Assembly (NCBI RefSeq): GCF_014192375.1
Contig: NZ_JACHXV010000009.1
Span: forward strand, 48,019 to 112,018
Source: Endobacter medicaginis
GTDB lineage: Bacteria > Pseudomonadota > Alphaproteobacteria > Acetobacterales > Acetobacteraceae
Length of the DNA: 64,000 nt
Direction: 5' to 3'
A model generated the notes under the pieces. That model was not told where the DNA came from and did not search any database. It saw nothing but the letters and a program-made list of their open reading frames with translations. Both the position numbers and the translations under genes were made by a program. This document shows, piece after piece, positions 20,254 through 29,785 of the stretch (positions within the stretch are counted from its first letter, which is position 1; every line of letters begins with the position of its first letter).

Positions 20254-21056
20254 GTCCGCAAGGCTTCGGCGATCTCGCCCGCCAGCGCGATGGCGCGGTC
20301 ACGCTTCCAGGCAGGCGCGCCGTGGATGTCGTCGTGCAGGATGTCGGGGGACAGCGCATCGGCGGCGGCGTGGCGCACCTGTTCGGCGGAGGGCAAAGTG
20401 CCGAAATCGAGGCGCAGAGGGCGCTTCGACGCGGCGGTGATGGTGAGACTGAAACCGCCGTCGCCGATCGTGCCGATCAGCAGGGCGGCGGAGCGGCCGT
20501 AACGCGTTAGAGAGGCCTGCCGAAGGACGCCTTGGCGGGCCAGGGCGGCGTTCGGGACCAGGATCGATTCCAGCATCTCGCCGGGGTGCAGGCGGGTGGT
20601 GAGAAAGTCAACGATGAAGTCTCGGGCGGGAAGGTCGCGCAGCGCACCACCGGGCCCGCGCAGGCAGAGCAGGCCATCGAGCGCCACCATCAGCGCCGAC
20701 ATGGGGCCGGCGGGAAGGGCGAGACAGAGATTGCCGCCGACGGTGGCGACGTTGTGCACCTTGAACGAGCCCCAAAGACAGTGCACGGCCGGGGCGAACA
20801 GCGACATGGCCGGCGAGGCGACCTCGAGCGAGGCGAGTTCGGCGAGACGACAGGTCGCGGCAATGCGCAAACCGGCCGGTTCGCGTCGGGCAGGCGACAG
20901 ACCGAGGGCGGCGAGGTCGATCAGCCTGCGGGCGGCGGGTTGCGGCTCGGAGAACAGATAGGTGCCGCCGCCGAGCATCACGTCGCCCGGCTGCCAGGCG
21001 GGCAGCGCCTCGACGCTGCGCGGCCGGACGATCTCGCGCACGCCGTGCAGGTCCAT
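20250..21056 (-). CDS. FAD-binding subunit of molybdenum hydroxylase
   Basis: A 268-residue FAD-binding subunit of the CoxM/XdhB type, with VMLGGGTYLF near the N-terminus and the FAD pyrophosphate motif KVHNVATVGGNLCLALPAGP. The C-terminal CO-dehydrogenase flavoprotein domain is present. It passes electrons from the iron-sulphur clusters of the fused subunit to NAD+ or another acceptor. The stop overlaps the start of the fused Mo subunit (ATGA). It starts 3 bp after the formaldehyde dehydrogenase stop, so all three are one transcript in all likelihood. Confidence 0.9.
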   Translation of the reverse strand: MDLHGVREIVRPRSVEALPAWQPGDVMLGGGTYLFSEPQPAARRLIDLAALGLSPARREPAGLRIAATCRLAELASLEVASPAMSLFAPAVHCLWGSFKVHNVATVGGNLCLALPAGPMSALMVALDGLLCLRGPGGALRDLPARDFIVDFLTTRLHPGEMLESILVPNAALARQGVLRQASLTRYGRSAALLIGTIGDGGFSLTITAASKRPLRLDFGTLPSAEQVRHAAADALSPDILHDDIHGAPAWKRDRAIALAGEIAEALRT

Positions 21057-21059
21057 CGT

Positions 21060-22166
21060 CTAGTAGACCACCACCGAGCGGATGCTCTCGCCCCGGCTCA
21101 TCAGGTCGAAGCCCTCGTTGATGCGCTCGAGCGGCAGGCGATGGGTGATCAGCGGGTCGATGCTGATGCGGTTGTCCATGTACCAGTCGACGATCTTCGG
21201 CACGTCGGTGCGCCCCCGCGCGCCGCCGAAGGCGGAGCCGATCCAGCGGCGGCCGGTGACGAGCTGGAACGGGCGGGTGGAGATCTCCTGACCCGCACCG
21301 GCGACGCCGATGATGGTCGAGACCCCCCAGCCTCGATGCGCGCATTCCAGCGCCTGGCGCATCAGCGTGGTGTTGCCCACGCATTCGAACGAGTAGTCCG
21401 CCCCACCCCCGGTCAGCTCGACCAGATGGCCGACGAGGTCGGGATGGTCCTTGGGATTGACGAAATGGGTCAGGCCGAAGCGGCGCGCCATGGCCTCGCG
21501 CTCGGGGTTGAGATCGACGCCGACGATCATGCCCGCGCCGACCATCTTCGCGCCCTGGATGACGTTCAGCCCGATGCCGCCGAGGCCGAACACCACCACC
21601 GAGGCCCCGGCCTCGACCTTCGCGGTGAACAGCACCGCGCCGATGCCGGTGGTGACCCCGCAGCCGATGTAGCAGGCGGTGTCGAACGGGGCGTCGGGCC
21701 GGATCCTGGCCAGCGCGATCTCCGGCAGGACGGTGTAGTTGGCGAAGGTGGAGCAGCCCATGTAGTGCAGCACGGGCTTGCCTTTGTAGGAGAAGCGCGA
21801 GGTGCCGTCGGGCATCAGGCCGCGCCCTTGCGTGGCGCGGATCGAGGTGCAGAGATTGGTCTTGCGGCTCAGGCAGCTTTTGCACTGCCGGCATTCGGGC
21901 GTGTAGAGCGGGATGACGTGGTCGCCAGGCTTGAGCGAGGTCACGCCCTCGCCGACCTCCACCACCACGCCGGCGCCCTCATGGCCGAGGATGGCAGGAA
22001 ACAGCCCCTCCGGATCGGCACCCGAGAGGGTGTATTTGTCGGTGTGGCAGAGCCCGGTGGCCTTGATCTCGACCATCACCTCGCCGGCACGCGGGCCTTC
22101 GAGCTGCACGGTATCGACGACGAGGGGCTGGCCTGCCTCAAGCGCGATGGCGGCGCGGACGTCCAT
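21060..22166 (-). CDS. frmA: S-(hydroxymethyl)glutathione dehydrogenase / class III alcohol dehydrogenase
   Basis: A 368-residue zinc-dependent class III alcohol dehydrogenase. Catalytic zinc ligands are C40, H62 (GHEGAG) and C169 (GCGVTTG); structural zinc ligands are C92, C95, C98 and C106; the NAD motif is GLGGIG (194-199). FGGARGRTDVPKIVDWY is typical of class III rather than ordinary ethanol dehydrogenases. It oxidises the spontaneous formaldehyde-glutathione adduct and also reduces S-nitrosoglutathione. It overlaps the FKBP stop by one base. No frmB-type S-formylglutathione hydrolase lies next to it. Confidence 0.93.
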   Translation of the reverse strand: MDVRAAIALEAGQPLVVDTVQLEGPRAGEVMVEIKATGLCHTDKYTLSGADPEGLFPAILGHEGAGVVVEVGEGVTSLKPGDHVIPLYTPECRQCKSCLSRKTNLCTSIRATQGRGLMPDGTSRFSYKGKPVLHYMGCSTFANYTVLPEIALARIRPDAPFDTACYIGCGVTTGIGAVLFTAKVEAGASVVVFGLGGIGLNVIQGAKMVGAGMIVGVDLNPEREAMARRFGLTHFVNPKDHPDLVGHLVELTGGGADYSFECVGNTTLMRQALECAHRGWGVSTIIGVAGAGQEISTRPFQLVTGRRWIGSAFGGARGRTDVPKIVDWYMDNRISIDPLITHRLPLERINEGFDLMSRGESIRSVVVY

Positions 22167-22537
22167 CAGGCGAAGCTCAGCAGTTCGACGTCGAAGGCCA
22201 GCGTCGAATTGGGCGGGATCACCGCGCCGGCACCACGCGCGCCGTAGCCGAGCTCGGGCGGCAGCACCAGCAGCCGACGCGAACCGGTCTTCATTTCGGC
22301 CACGCCCAGGTCCCAGCCGGGGATCACCTGCCCCACGCCGAGGCGGAAGCTGAACGGCTGGCCGCGATCGCGCGAGGAATCGAACTTGCGGCCGATGGTG
22401 TCGCCCTCGACGAGCCAGCCGGTGTAATGCACCTGCACGGTCTGGCCGCGCTGCGGGCTGTCACCCTCGCCGGCGCTCTGCTCGTGGTAGCGCAGGCCGG
22501 ACGGGGTATCGATCAGGGCCGGCAGGGTCTCGGGCAT
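22166..22537 (-). CDS. FKBP-type peptidyl-prolyl isomerase
   Basis: A single-domain FKBP of 123 residues, without signal peptide. Family signatures are VQVHYTGWLVEG, FDSSRDRGQPFSFRLGVG, QVIPGWDLGVAEMKTGSRR and the closing PPELGYGARGAG followed by IPPNSTLAFDVELL. It speeds cis-trans isomerisation at proline during folding in the cytoplasm. The start MPETLPAL is supported by an AAGGAAG ribosome-binding site; the longer frame upstream lies in the preceding gene. Why it sits in a purine/formaldehyde gene run is not clear. Confidence 0.92.
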   Translation of the reverse strand: MPETLPALIDTPSGLRYHEQSAGEGDSPQRGQTVQVHYTGWLVEGDTIGRKFDSSRDRGQPFSFRLGVGQVIPGWDLGVAEMKTGSRRLLVLPPELGYGARGAGAVIPPNSTLAFDVELLSFA

Positions 22538-22566
22538 CGAAGCGACTTCCTTTTCTTGTCTCGCAT

Positions 22567-23640
22567 CTATCTCGCGGTCGCGAGCAGGGCATCCACATCC
22601 GCCGCCTCGGTATCCCAGCCGCAGACCAGACGAATGATGCCTGGCTGGTGCGGCTGGCCGGCGTCCGCGTCGTCCCATCTATAGAAACCATAACCCGCCT
22701 GCGCGAGGCTGGCGACGGTTCGGCCGGGCAGGCGGATGAACACCTCGTTGGCCTGCACGGGATGCACCAGCGCTGCACCCGGCAGTGCCGACAGCCCCTG
22801 CGCAAGACGGGTGGCCATCGCATTGGCCCGCGCGGCGTGACGCAGCCACAGATCGTCGTCGAGCAGGGCGAGGAGCTGGGCGGCAAGGAAGCGCTGCTTC
22901 GACCAGGTCTGACCGGCCCGCTTGCGGCGGCGGGTGAAATGGTCGGCGAGACGCTCGTTGAAGAACACCACCGCCTCGGCGGCGATCGCACCGTTCTTGG
23001 TGCCGCCGAACACCAGCACGTCGACACCGGCGACCAATTCGGCCGGAGCGCAGCCCGTTGCGGCGACGGCATTGGCAAAGCGCGCGCCATCCATGTGCAC
23101 GGCAAGGCCGTGGGCACGGGCGAGCCCGGTCAGGGCGACGATCTCGTCCGGCGTGTACACGGTGCCGGCCTCGGTGGCCTGGGTGAGGCTGAGCACGGCG
23201 GGCAGGCAGGCGTGCTGGCCCATGCGGGCGGCTGTGGCGATCGGGGCGGCCAGCGCGTCGGGGTCGAGCCTGCCATGGGCACCGGGCAGTCCGACGATCT
23301 TGGCTCCCCCGGTGTAGAATTCGGGTGCTGCGCATTCATCGCCGACAATATGGGCGTCCTCGTGGCAGAAGATACTGCCGAACGGGGGCGTGAGCGCGCT
23401 CAGTGCCAGCGCGTTCCCAGCAGTGCCGGTGGCGACGGGAAACACCCGCGCAGGGCGCTCGAACAGGGCGCAGAGCCGGCGTTCGAGCTCGGCCGAGAGG
23501 GTATCGGCGCCGTAGGAGGCGACGGCGCCACCATTGGCGCGCTCGATCGCTGCCAGCACCTCGGGGGCTGCCGGGGAGACGTTGTCGCTGCTGAAATTGC
23601 GTCGGGTGGCCGGAACGGCAACCTCGATCCCTGCGTGCAT
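22567..23640 (-). CDS. Low-specificity L-threonine aldolase family protein
   Basis: A 357-residue fold-type I PLP enzyme of the threonine aldolase/beta-eliminating lyase family. Its N-terminus contains NFSSDNVSPAAPEV, and the body has GTAGNALALSAL, HEDAHIV, the HMDGARFANA aspartate strand and the Schiff-base lysine K215 in LVFGGTKNG. It would cleave L-threonine to glycine and acetaldehyde, possibly with broader 3-hydroxy amino acid specificity. It begins the reverse-strand run that continues with the FKBP gene after a 28-bp gap. Its promoter should lie in the 183-bp divergent gap toward hpnN. Confidence 0.87.
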   Translation of the reverse strand: MHAGIEVAVPATRRNFSSDNVSPAAPEVLAAIERANGGAVASYGADTLSAELERRLCALFERPARVFPVATGTAGNALALSALTPPFGSIFCHEDAHIVGDECAAPEFYTGGAKIVGLPGAHGRLDPDALAAPIATAARMGQHACLPAVLSLTQATEAGTVYTPDEIVALTGLARAHGLAVHMDGARFANAVAATGCAPAELVAGVDVLVFGGTKNGAIAAEAVVFFNERLADHFTRRRKRAGQTWSKQRFLAAQLLALLDDDLWLRHAARANAMATRLAQGLSALPGAALVHPVQANEVFIRLPGRTVASLAQAGYGFYRWDDADAGQPHQPGIIRLVCGWDTEAADVDALLATAR

Positions 23641-23823
23641 GCGCCAGACTCCCGCTTCGGCATGGTGATGTCGGGACCATGCTCATGCCGCGTCGGAGAC
23701 GGTGTTTCAAGGCCGCCGGCCGGCACCCCTCCCACCGCGGCAGGTGATGCAAGCATGTCGCAGGTCCGCGGCAATCAGGTCACGTGGGTTACGAAATACG
23801 ACGATTTCGCGTTAAGCCGCCGC

Positions 23824-26541
23824 ATGTCTTCTCCTGCGCCTGTCCCCAGCCCGGAACTTCCGCCGCAGCCCGCCCCGCTGAGCGCGTCGGCCCAGGCACA
23901 TCCGATGGCCACCGCCCTGGCGCGGATGGCGCGGTTCTGTGCGCATAACGCGTTCTGGGTGATCGCGGTCTGTGCGCTGCTGATGGCCGGAGGAGTGGCG
24001 GCGATCGGCACCGATCTCGGCGTGAGCACCGATACCGGCAAGCTGTTCAGCAAGCACCTTCCCTGGCGGGTGCGGCAGCTGCAGATGGAGAAGGCCTTCC
24101 CGCGCAACCAGGATACGCTGATCGCGGTGGTCTCGGGCACCGTGCCGGAGGCGGCGGAGGCCGCGGCGGACGGGCTCGAGCACGCGCTGGTCGGCCAGAA
24201 GACACTCTTCAAATACGCGCTGCGACCGGATTCGAACGCCTATCTGCGGCGCAATGCGCTGATGTTCCTCTCCCCCGACAAGCTGGAGCCGCTGCTCGAC
24301 AACACCATCGCCGCCCAGCCGTTCCTGGGCCAGCTCGCAGCCGATCCGTCGGCGCGGGGGCTGTTTGGCGCCCTGGGGCTGATCGCGGACGGGATCTCGG
24401 CGGGCCAGGGGCCCGGGGCCGGGTTCGACAAGCCGCTCGAAGGGTTCGCGGGCGCGCTGCACGCGGCGGCCGACGGCCATCCCGCCCCGCTGTCCTGGCA
24501 GCGTCTGTTGACCGGGGATCTGGCCGACATGGCCGGCAAATACCGCTTCGTGATCACCCAGCCGAAGCTCGATTATGGCTCGTTCGCGCCCGGCGGCAAG
24601 GCGACGGACGCGATGAAGGCCGCCATCGCCGCGCTGCCGGAGGTGAAATCCGGGCTGGCGGAGGTGCATATCACCGGGCAGGTGGCGCTGGACGACCAGG
24701 AATTCGCGACCGTCGCGCAGGGCGCGGTCAAGGAGCTGATCGGCTCGCTGCTGGTGGTGCTGGTGTGGCTGTTCCTGGCGGTCAGGAGCTGGCGTTTCGC
24801 GGTGCCGATCCTGATCGTGCTGCTGTTCGGGCTGCTGATGACCACCGCCTTCGCCGCCCTCGCGGTGGGCACGCTGAACCTGATCTCGGTGGCGTTCGCC
24901 ATCCTGTTCGTCGGCATCGCGGTGGATTTCGGCATCCAGTTCTCGGTGCGGTTCCGCGAATATCTCCAGCCCAGCCTGGTGACCACGGGCCGGCGGCCGA
25001 AATTGCGGGCGACCAACACCGACCGCGAGCGCGCACTGGGTGTGACCGCGCGGCGGGCGGGCACCGAGATCCTGATCGCGGCACTCGCCACCGCCGCCGG
25101 CTTCCTCGGCTTCACCCCCACCGCCTTCATCGGCGTCGCCCAGCTCGGGCTGATCGCCGGGGTGGGGATGATGATCGCGTTCCTCTCCACCCTGACGCTG
25201 CTGCCGGCGCTGCTGCGGGTATTTCACCCGCGTGCCGCACGCGCGGAGACCGGGTTCAGGCTTACGCGGCACGTCGACGGCCCGATCGCGCGGGCGCACC
25301 GCTTCATTCTCGCCGGCGCGGGGATCGTCGCCTTCGCCGGGCTGGTTCTGCTGCCGAAGCTGAGTTTCGACGGCGATCCGCTGCACACGCAAAGCCCCGA
25401 TGCGCCGGCGGTCAAGACGCTGAACCTGCTGCTGACCGACCCGCTGACCACGCCCTACAGCGCCGATATCCTGCGTCCCGACCTGCGCTCGGCCGACGCG
25501 CTGGCCGCACGGCTGCGCACGCTGCCGGAGGCGGGCGAGGTGCTCACGCTGTCGAGCTTCGTTCCGCAGGATCAGGACAAGACCCTGCCGATGATCGCCG
25601 ATGCGGCGTCGCTGCTGTTGCCGACCCTGTCGCCGCCCGAGGTGAAGCCCGCGCCCGATGCGGCCGCGCTGCGCGCCAGTGCGCAGGCCGCCGCCGACAA
25701 GCTGGCCGCCGTGCGCGGCAGGCTGCCGCCGGGCTCGCCGCTGGCGGGCATCGCCGACGACCTCGCGCGGCTGGCGAAGGCGCCCGATTCGCTGCTGATG
25801 GCGACGAACGACGATCTGGTGCGCTACCTGCCGGCTCAGCTCGCCACGCTGCGCGACGCGCTGGCCGCGAAGCCGGTGGGGCTGGCCGACGTGCCGGGGG
25901 ACATGAAGCGCGACTGGCAGCTTCCCGACGGGCGCTCGCGGGTCAACGTGACGGTGCATGCGGGCGAGGACGACAATGCCGGGCTGCACGCCTTCACCGC
26001 CGCGGTGAGGCAAATCGCGCCGGATGCGACCGGCACGGCGTTCAACATCGTCGAGAGCGCGGCGACCGTGGTGCATGCATTCGAGGTGGCGGCACTGAGC
26101 GCGCTGGTGGCGATCGCGGTACTGCTGCTCATCACGCTGCGCCGGGTCAGCGACGCGGCACGGGTGATGGCGCCGCTGCTGCTGTCCGCACTGGCCACCG
26201 TGATCTGCTCGGTGCTGCTGCCGCTGCCGCTTAATTTCGCCAACATCATCGCCCTGCCGCTGCTGCTCGGCGTGGGCGTGTCGTTCAACATCTATTTCGT
26301 GATGAATTGGCGGCATGGCGAGACGAAGCCCCTCGCCTCGCCGACGATGCGGGCGATCTTCTTCTCGGCGCTGACCACCGCCACCGCCTTCGGCTCGCTG
26401 GCGCTGTCGAAGCATCCCGGCACGGCCAGCATGGGCGAGCTGCTGCTGCTGAGCCTGGCGGCGACACTGGCCTCGACACTGCTGTTCGTGCCGGCGATGC
26501 TGGCGGCGAGCGGGAAGCAGCCGGTGGATCCCACGCTATAG
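23824..26541 (+). CDS. hpnN: HpnN-type hopanoid RND transporter
   Basis: A 905-residue RND/MMPL-superfamily protein with two repeats, each one transmembrane helix, a large periplasmic loop and a five-helix bundle. Helix clusters lie at about residues 40-60 and 300-460, then 490-510 and 755-895. GVSTDTGKLFSKHLPWR after the first helix and the overall length match HpnN, which moves hopanoids to the outer membrane in alphaproteobacteria. An in-frame ATG at 23755 would add 23 residues; the ATG at 23824 is preferred because conserved sequence begins soon after. There is no other hpn gene in the window, so assignment rests on the protein alone. Confidence 0.82.
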   Translation: MSSPAPVPSPELPPQPAPLSASAQAHPMATALARMARFCAHNAFWVIAVCALLMAGGVAAIGTDLGVSTDTGKLFSKHLPWRVRQLQMEKAFPRNQDTLIAVVSGTVPEAAEAAADGLEHALVGQKTLFKYALRPDSNAYLRRNALMFLSPDKLEPLLDNTIAAQPFLGQLAADPSARGLFGALGLIADGISAGQGPGAGFDKPLEGFAGALHAAADGHPAPLSWQRLLTGDLADMAGKYRFVITQPKLDYGSFAPGGKATDAMKAAIAALPEVKSGLAEVHITGQVALDDQEFATVAQGAVKELIGSLLVVLVWLFLAVRSWRFAVPILIVLLFGLLMTTAFAALAVGTLNLISVAFAILFVGIAVDFGIQFSVRFREYLQPSLVTTGRRPKLRATNTDRERALGVTARRAGTEILIAALATAAGFLGFTPTAFIGVAQLGLIAGVGMMIAFLSTLTLLPALLRVFHPRAARAETGFRLTRHVDGPIARAHRFILAGAGIVAFAGLVLLPKLSFDGDPLHTQSPDAPAVKTLNLLLTDPLTTPYSADILRPDLRSADALAARLRTLPEAGEVLTLSSFVPQDQDKTLPMIADAASLLLPTLSPPEVKPAPDAAALRASAQAAADKLAAVRGRLPPGSPLAGIADDLARLAKAPDSLLMATNDDLVRYLPAQLATLRDALAAKPVGLADVPGDMKRDWQLPDGRSRVNVTVHAGEDDNAGLHAFTAAVRQIAPDATGTAFNIVESAATVVHAFEVAALSALVAIAVLLLITLRRVSDAARVMAPLLLSALATVICSVLLPLPLNFANIIALPLLLGVGVSFNIYFVMNWRHGETKPLASPTMRAIFFSALTTATAFGSLALSKHPGTASMGELLLLSLAATLASTLLFVPAMLAASGKQPVDPTL

Positions 26542-26578
26542 GCAACCCCGCGTTGCACGAGGACGTTCGACACCACCG

Positions 26579-28237
26579 ATGACCGAACGGCCACCCCCGG
26601 AGAAGACAGCCCACGACCGCCATGGCACCGCCGTGCTGCCGGCCTCGGGAGGATTTGTCTCGGGAGCGACGCTGCCCGACATCGACGACACCCACAACGG
26701 CATCTTCGTCGCCGCGGTGGCGACGACGCGAATGCCGATGATCGTCACCGATCCGAACCTGCCCGACAATCCGATCGTGTTTGCCAACCCCGCCTTCCTG
26801 GCGATGACCGGCTATGGGCGCGAGGAGTTGCTGGGCCGCAACTGCCGCTTCCTGCAGGGGGCCGAGACCGACCCCGATGCCGTGGCGGAGGTGCGCTCGG
26901 CGGTCGCCGAGCGACGCGAGACGGCAGTCGAGATCCTGAACTACAAGAAGAGCGGGGCGGCATTCTGGAACGCGCTGTTCGTCTCGCCGGTGTTCGATCT
27001 GGACGGCCGGCTGCTGTATTTCTTCGGCTCGCAGCTCGACATCACCCGCAGACACGATGCGGAGGAGGCGCTGCGTCAGGCCCAGAAGATGGAAGCGGTC
27101 GGCCAGCTCACCGGCGGCATCGCACATGATTTCAACAATCTGCTGACGGTGATCCTCGGTTTCGGAGAAATGGTCATCAATCAGCTCGACCGGCCGGAGA
27201 CGTTCGATCCGGCGCGGGCGCGGCGGGCGATGTCTGCGGTAATGGCGGCGACGGAGCGCGGTGCCACGCTGACACAGCAGATGCTGGCGTTCGCGCGCCG
27301 GCAGAAGCTGGACGGGCGGGTGGTCGATCTGATCGAGCTGGTCAGGCGGATGCGGCCGGTGATGGAGCGCACGCTCGGCCCAGGCATCACGCTGGAGCTG
27401 TGCGACGAGGACGGGGCTGCCGGCTGCACCGCGCGGCTCGACCCCACGCAGGCCGAGCTCGCGGTGGTCAACATCCTGGTCAATGCGCGCGACGCGATGC
27501 CTGACGGTGGTCGCCTGCGCATCGAGACCGCCAGTTGCGTGGTGTCGGCCGAGGACCAGGGCTATGGTCGGCTGCCACCGGGCGCGTATGCGATGCTGAC
27601 GATCACCGACAGCGGCACCGGCATGTCGCCTGAGGTACTGAGCCGGGTGACGGAGCCGTTCTTCACCACCAAGGATCAGGGCCAGGGCACCGGGCTTGGC
27701 CTGTCAATGGTCTACGGGTTCATGAAGCAGTCGGGCGGGGCGCTGCGGATCACCTCCGAGCCGGGCCACGGGACCACCCTGCGGCTGCTGTTCCCGCGCG
27801 CGCATGCGGCCGCGGAGGCCATCACGACCCCGCGCGCCGAAGCGGCCGAAGGTGGCGACGAGACCATCCTGCTGGTCGAGGACCAGCCCGATGTGGGCGA
27901 TTATGCCGAGGAGGTCCTGGCCGGTCTCGGCTACACGGTACTGCGCGCCGGCAATGCTCAGCAGGCGCTGGAGCGGCTGGAGGCGGTGCCGGGGATCGAG
28001 CTGCTGTTCACCGACCTGATCATGCCCGGGGGCATGAACGGGGTGATGCTGGCCCGCGAGGCCCGCCGGCGGCGCCCGGGGCTGCGTGTGCTGCTGACCA
28101 CCGGCTATGCGGAATCGTCGATCGAGCGCGTCGACGCGGGCGGCCAGGCCTTTGACCTGATCGAGAAGCCCTACAAGGGGCGCGATCTCGCCCGCCGCGT
28201 TCGACGGGCGCTGACAGGGGCGAATGGCATCGGATGA
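26579..28237 (+). CDS. LOV-domain hybrid sensor histidine kinase (blue-light sensor)
   Basis: A 552-residue protein. Residues about 45-155 are a LOV/PAS domain with the photoactive cysteine C89 in GRNCRFLQG, the flavin-contacting [11 protein letters not shown], and Q152 in FFGSQLDIT. That is the full flavin-binding LOV signature. A kinase core follows, with phosphoacceptor H183 ([16 protein letters not shown]) and ATP-binding motifs [16 protein letters not shown] and [12 protein letters not shown] receiver domain completes it, with D479 ([11 protein letters not shown]) and a late lysine in LIEKPYKG. Family knowledge says a cysteinyl-FMN adduct forms in blue light and changes kinase output. 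No separate response-regulator gene is adjacent. Confidence 0.92.
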   Translation: MTERPPPEKTAHDRHGTAVLPASGGFVSGATLPDIDDTHNGIFVAAVATTRMPMIVTDPNLPDNPIVFANPAFLAMTGYGREELLGRNCRFLQGAETDPDAVAEVRSAVAERRETAVEILNYKKSGAAFWNALFVSPVFDLDGRLLYFFGSQLDITRRHDAEEALRQAQKMEAVGQLTGGIAHDFNNLLTVILGFGEMVINQLDRPETFDPARARRAMSAVMAATERGATLTQQMLAFARRQKLDGRVVDLIELVRRMRPVMERTLGPGITLELCDEDGAAGCTARLDPTQAELAVVNILVNARDAMPDGGRLRIETASCVVSAEDQGYGRLPPGAYAMLTITDSGTGMSPEVLSRVTEPFFTTKDQGQGTGLGLSMVYGFMKQSGGALRITSEPGHGTTLRLLFPRAHAAAEAITTPRAEAAEGGDETILLVEDQPDVGDYAEEVLAGLGYTVLRAGNAQQALERLEAVPGIELLFTDLIMPGGMNGVMLAREARRRRPGLRVLLTTGYAESSIERVDAGGQAFDLIEKPYKGRDLARRVRRALTGANGIG

Positions 28238-28362
28238 AGCTGACCCATCGATCAAAATCGCGTCAGCATGTCGCCGCCGGCTTGTCCGGGGTGTGTAATG
28301 AGGCCACGTCCCTGTCAGGACAAAGGAACAACGAAAGGCGGTCCAGCGCGGCCGGCACGGGG

Positions 28363-28668
28363 ATGGTCTACAGTTACCTTGCGACGGGCGAGCGTCGCGG
28401 CTTCGCCGCACATCCCAGCCGTGACAGCGCGATCCGCTTCCTGATCGGCGAGGCGGATGCGGAGGTGGCGCCACACCTGCATCTGTCGCGCGACGGACAG
28501 TATCTCATCGACGGCGCGCAGGCGGCCGAGGGCGTGTTCTGCATCTTCGATACCGAGGCGCGCGCCCGCGAATTCCTCGCCACTCATCCCGGTGCGGGGG
28601 CCGAGCTGGAGCGATCGCTGCGCGCAGCCTTGCGGGGCGAGCATGCGGCGATGGCCGTGTCGGCCTGA
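28363..28668 (+). CDS. Small hypothetical protein
   Basis: A 101-residue protein that I do not recognise. It is mixed alpha/beta in character, with an acidic central part (FLIGEADAEVAPHLHLS) and a C-terminal helix rich in Ala, Glu and Arg, and no membrane segment or signal peptide. ATG at 28363 is used because coding-like composition starts there. An in-frame ATG at 28234, overlapping the kinase stop as ATGA, would add 43 poorly coding residues. It could be cotranscribed with the LOV kinase. Confidence 0.5.
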   Translation: MVYSYLATGERRGFAAHPSRDSAIRFLIGEADAEVAPHLHLSRDGQYLIDGAQAAEGVFCIFDTEARAREFLATHPGAGAELERSLRAALRGEHAAMAVSA

Positions 28669-28749
28669 CACCCCCCGCAACGGGGCCTTGGCCAGATCGG
28701 GCGGTTCGTGGTCTGCTGGACCGATACGACCCCATAACGGCGAGGCCAG

Positions 28750-29781
28750 GTGTCCGGACACGCCGCACTCCACGATCCCCATGACGATGCCCGTTGTCTG
28801 AACTGCGGCACCACGCGCGTCGGTGCGTATTGCCATGCGTGCGGACAGTCCGGACATATCCATCGCACGCTCGGCGCCTGGTGGCATGATTTCAGCCATG
28901 GCGTGCTGCATGTCGAAGGCGCGGTGTGGCGCACACTGGTGCTGCTGCTGCGTGCACCGGGGCAACTGACGCGGCGCTATATCGACGGCGAGCGCCGGCG
29001 CTTCCTCGCCCCGCTGCCGCTGTATCTGTTCTGCGTCTTCGTCCTCTATATCGTCTATGCCCTGCTGGGGGCACCATCGATCAGGATCGATCCCGAGCTT
29101 GCCGAACGCACCGGCGCCCCGGTCGAGGCGCAGCTCGCGCGGGTGGACGCGGCGATCGCGCAGGGCGAAGCGCTCCCGGGGCCCGAGGAACAGCGGCGCG
29201 TCAGCATCAGCGCGCCGGGAGAGCCGGCGAGCACCAGGTCGCTGGCCGAGCTGCGCGCCGAACGGCAGGAGCTGCTGCGGGTCAGGACCGTGCTCGACGG
29301 GCTGCATGGCGACCCGAAGGAGGAGATCGTGGCGTTCCTGCGCCTCCACCCGACCGGCTGGGGAATGCTGGACCGGGGCCTGCTGCGCGCGGCCGAGGAT
29401 CCAGACTTCCTGCTCTTCAAGCTCGAAGCCAATGGCTACAAGTTCTCATGGGCCCTGATCCCGGTCTCGGTGCCACTGATGGGCGTCCTGTTCGCCCGGA
29501 GGCGCGGCACCACCCTGTTCGACCATGCGGTGTTCGTCACCTATTCGCTGAGCTTTCTGACGCTGCTGCTGACGGCGCTGCTGCTGCTCGCGCGGCTGCA
29601 TGTGCCGCACCGGCATCTGCTCGCCTGGGCGTTCCCGGCACATCTGTATGCGCAGACACGCGGCGCCTACGGGCTGTCCTGGTTCGCAGCCGCCTGGCGC
29701 AGCATGGCGATCATGGTGATCGCGGCGGTGGCGCTGCTGGTGTGGGTGCTGCTGCTGCTGGCGCTGGGGTTCGCCGAGTAG
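28750..29781 (+). CDS. DUF3667-type membrane protein with zinc-ribbon N-terminus
   Basis: A 343-residue protein starting at GTG. The N-terminus has a small zinc ribbon, CLNCGTTRVGAYCHACGQ (two C-x2-C pairs), then RTLGAWWHDFSHGVLHVEG. This order is typical of DUF3667. Hydrophobic segments lie at about residues 92-110, 235-255, 260-285 and 315-340. A long charged helical region between about 115 and 225 includes LRAERQELLRVR and may be coiled. The function of the family is unknown. Its stop lies 4 bp from the stop of the convergent ABC ATPase gene, with no visible terminator hairpin. Confidence 0.72.
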   Translation: MSGHAALHDPHDDARCLNCGTTRVGAYCHACGQSGHIHRTLGAWWHDFSHGVLHVEGAVWRTLVLLLRAPGQLTRRYIDGERRRFLAPLPLYLFCVFVLYIVYALLGAPSIRIDPELAERTGAPVEAQLARVDAAIAQGEALPGPEEQRRVSISAPGEPASTRSLAELRAERQELLRVRTVLDGLHGDPKEEIVAFLRLHPTGWGMLDRGLLRAAEDPDFLLFKLEANGYKFSWALIPVSVPLMGVLFARRRGTTLFDHAVFVTYSLSFLTLLLTALLLLARLHVPHRHLLAWAFPAHLYAQTRGAYGLSWFAAAWRSMAIMVIAAVALLVWVLLLLALGFAE

Positions 29782-29785
29782 CCGC

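Noticed and set aside
17821..20502. 893-codon open frame opposite the Mo hydroxylase gene
   Set aside because: Antisense shadow of a recognised high-GC gene; its sequence is His/Gly/Asp/Arg-rich and has no domain.
23812..26415. 867-codon frame opposite hpnN
   Set aside because: Composition is Arg/Gln/His-rich shadow coding; the opposite strand encodes a clear RND transporter.
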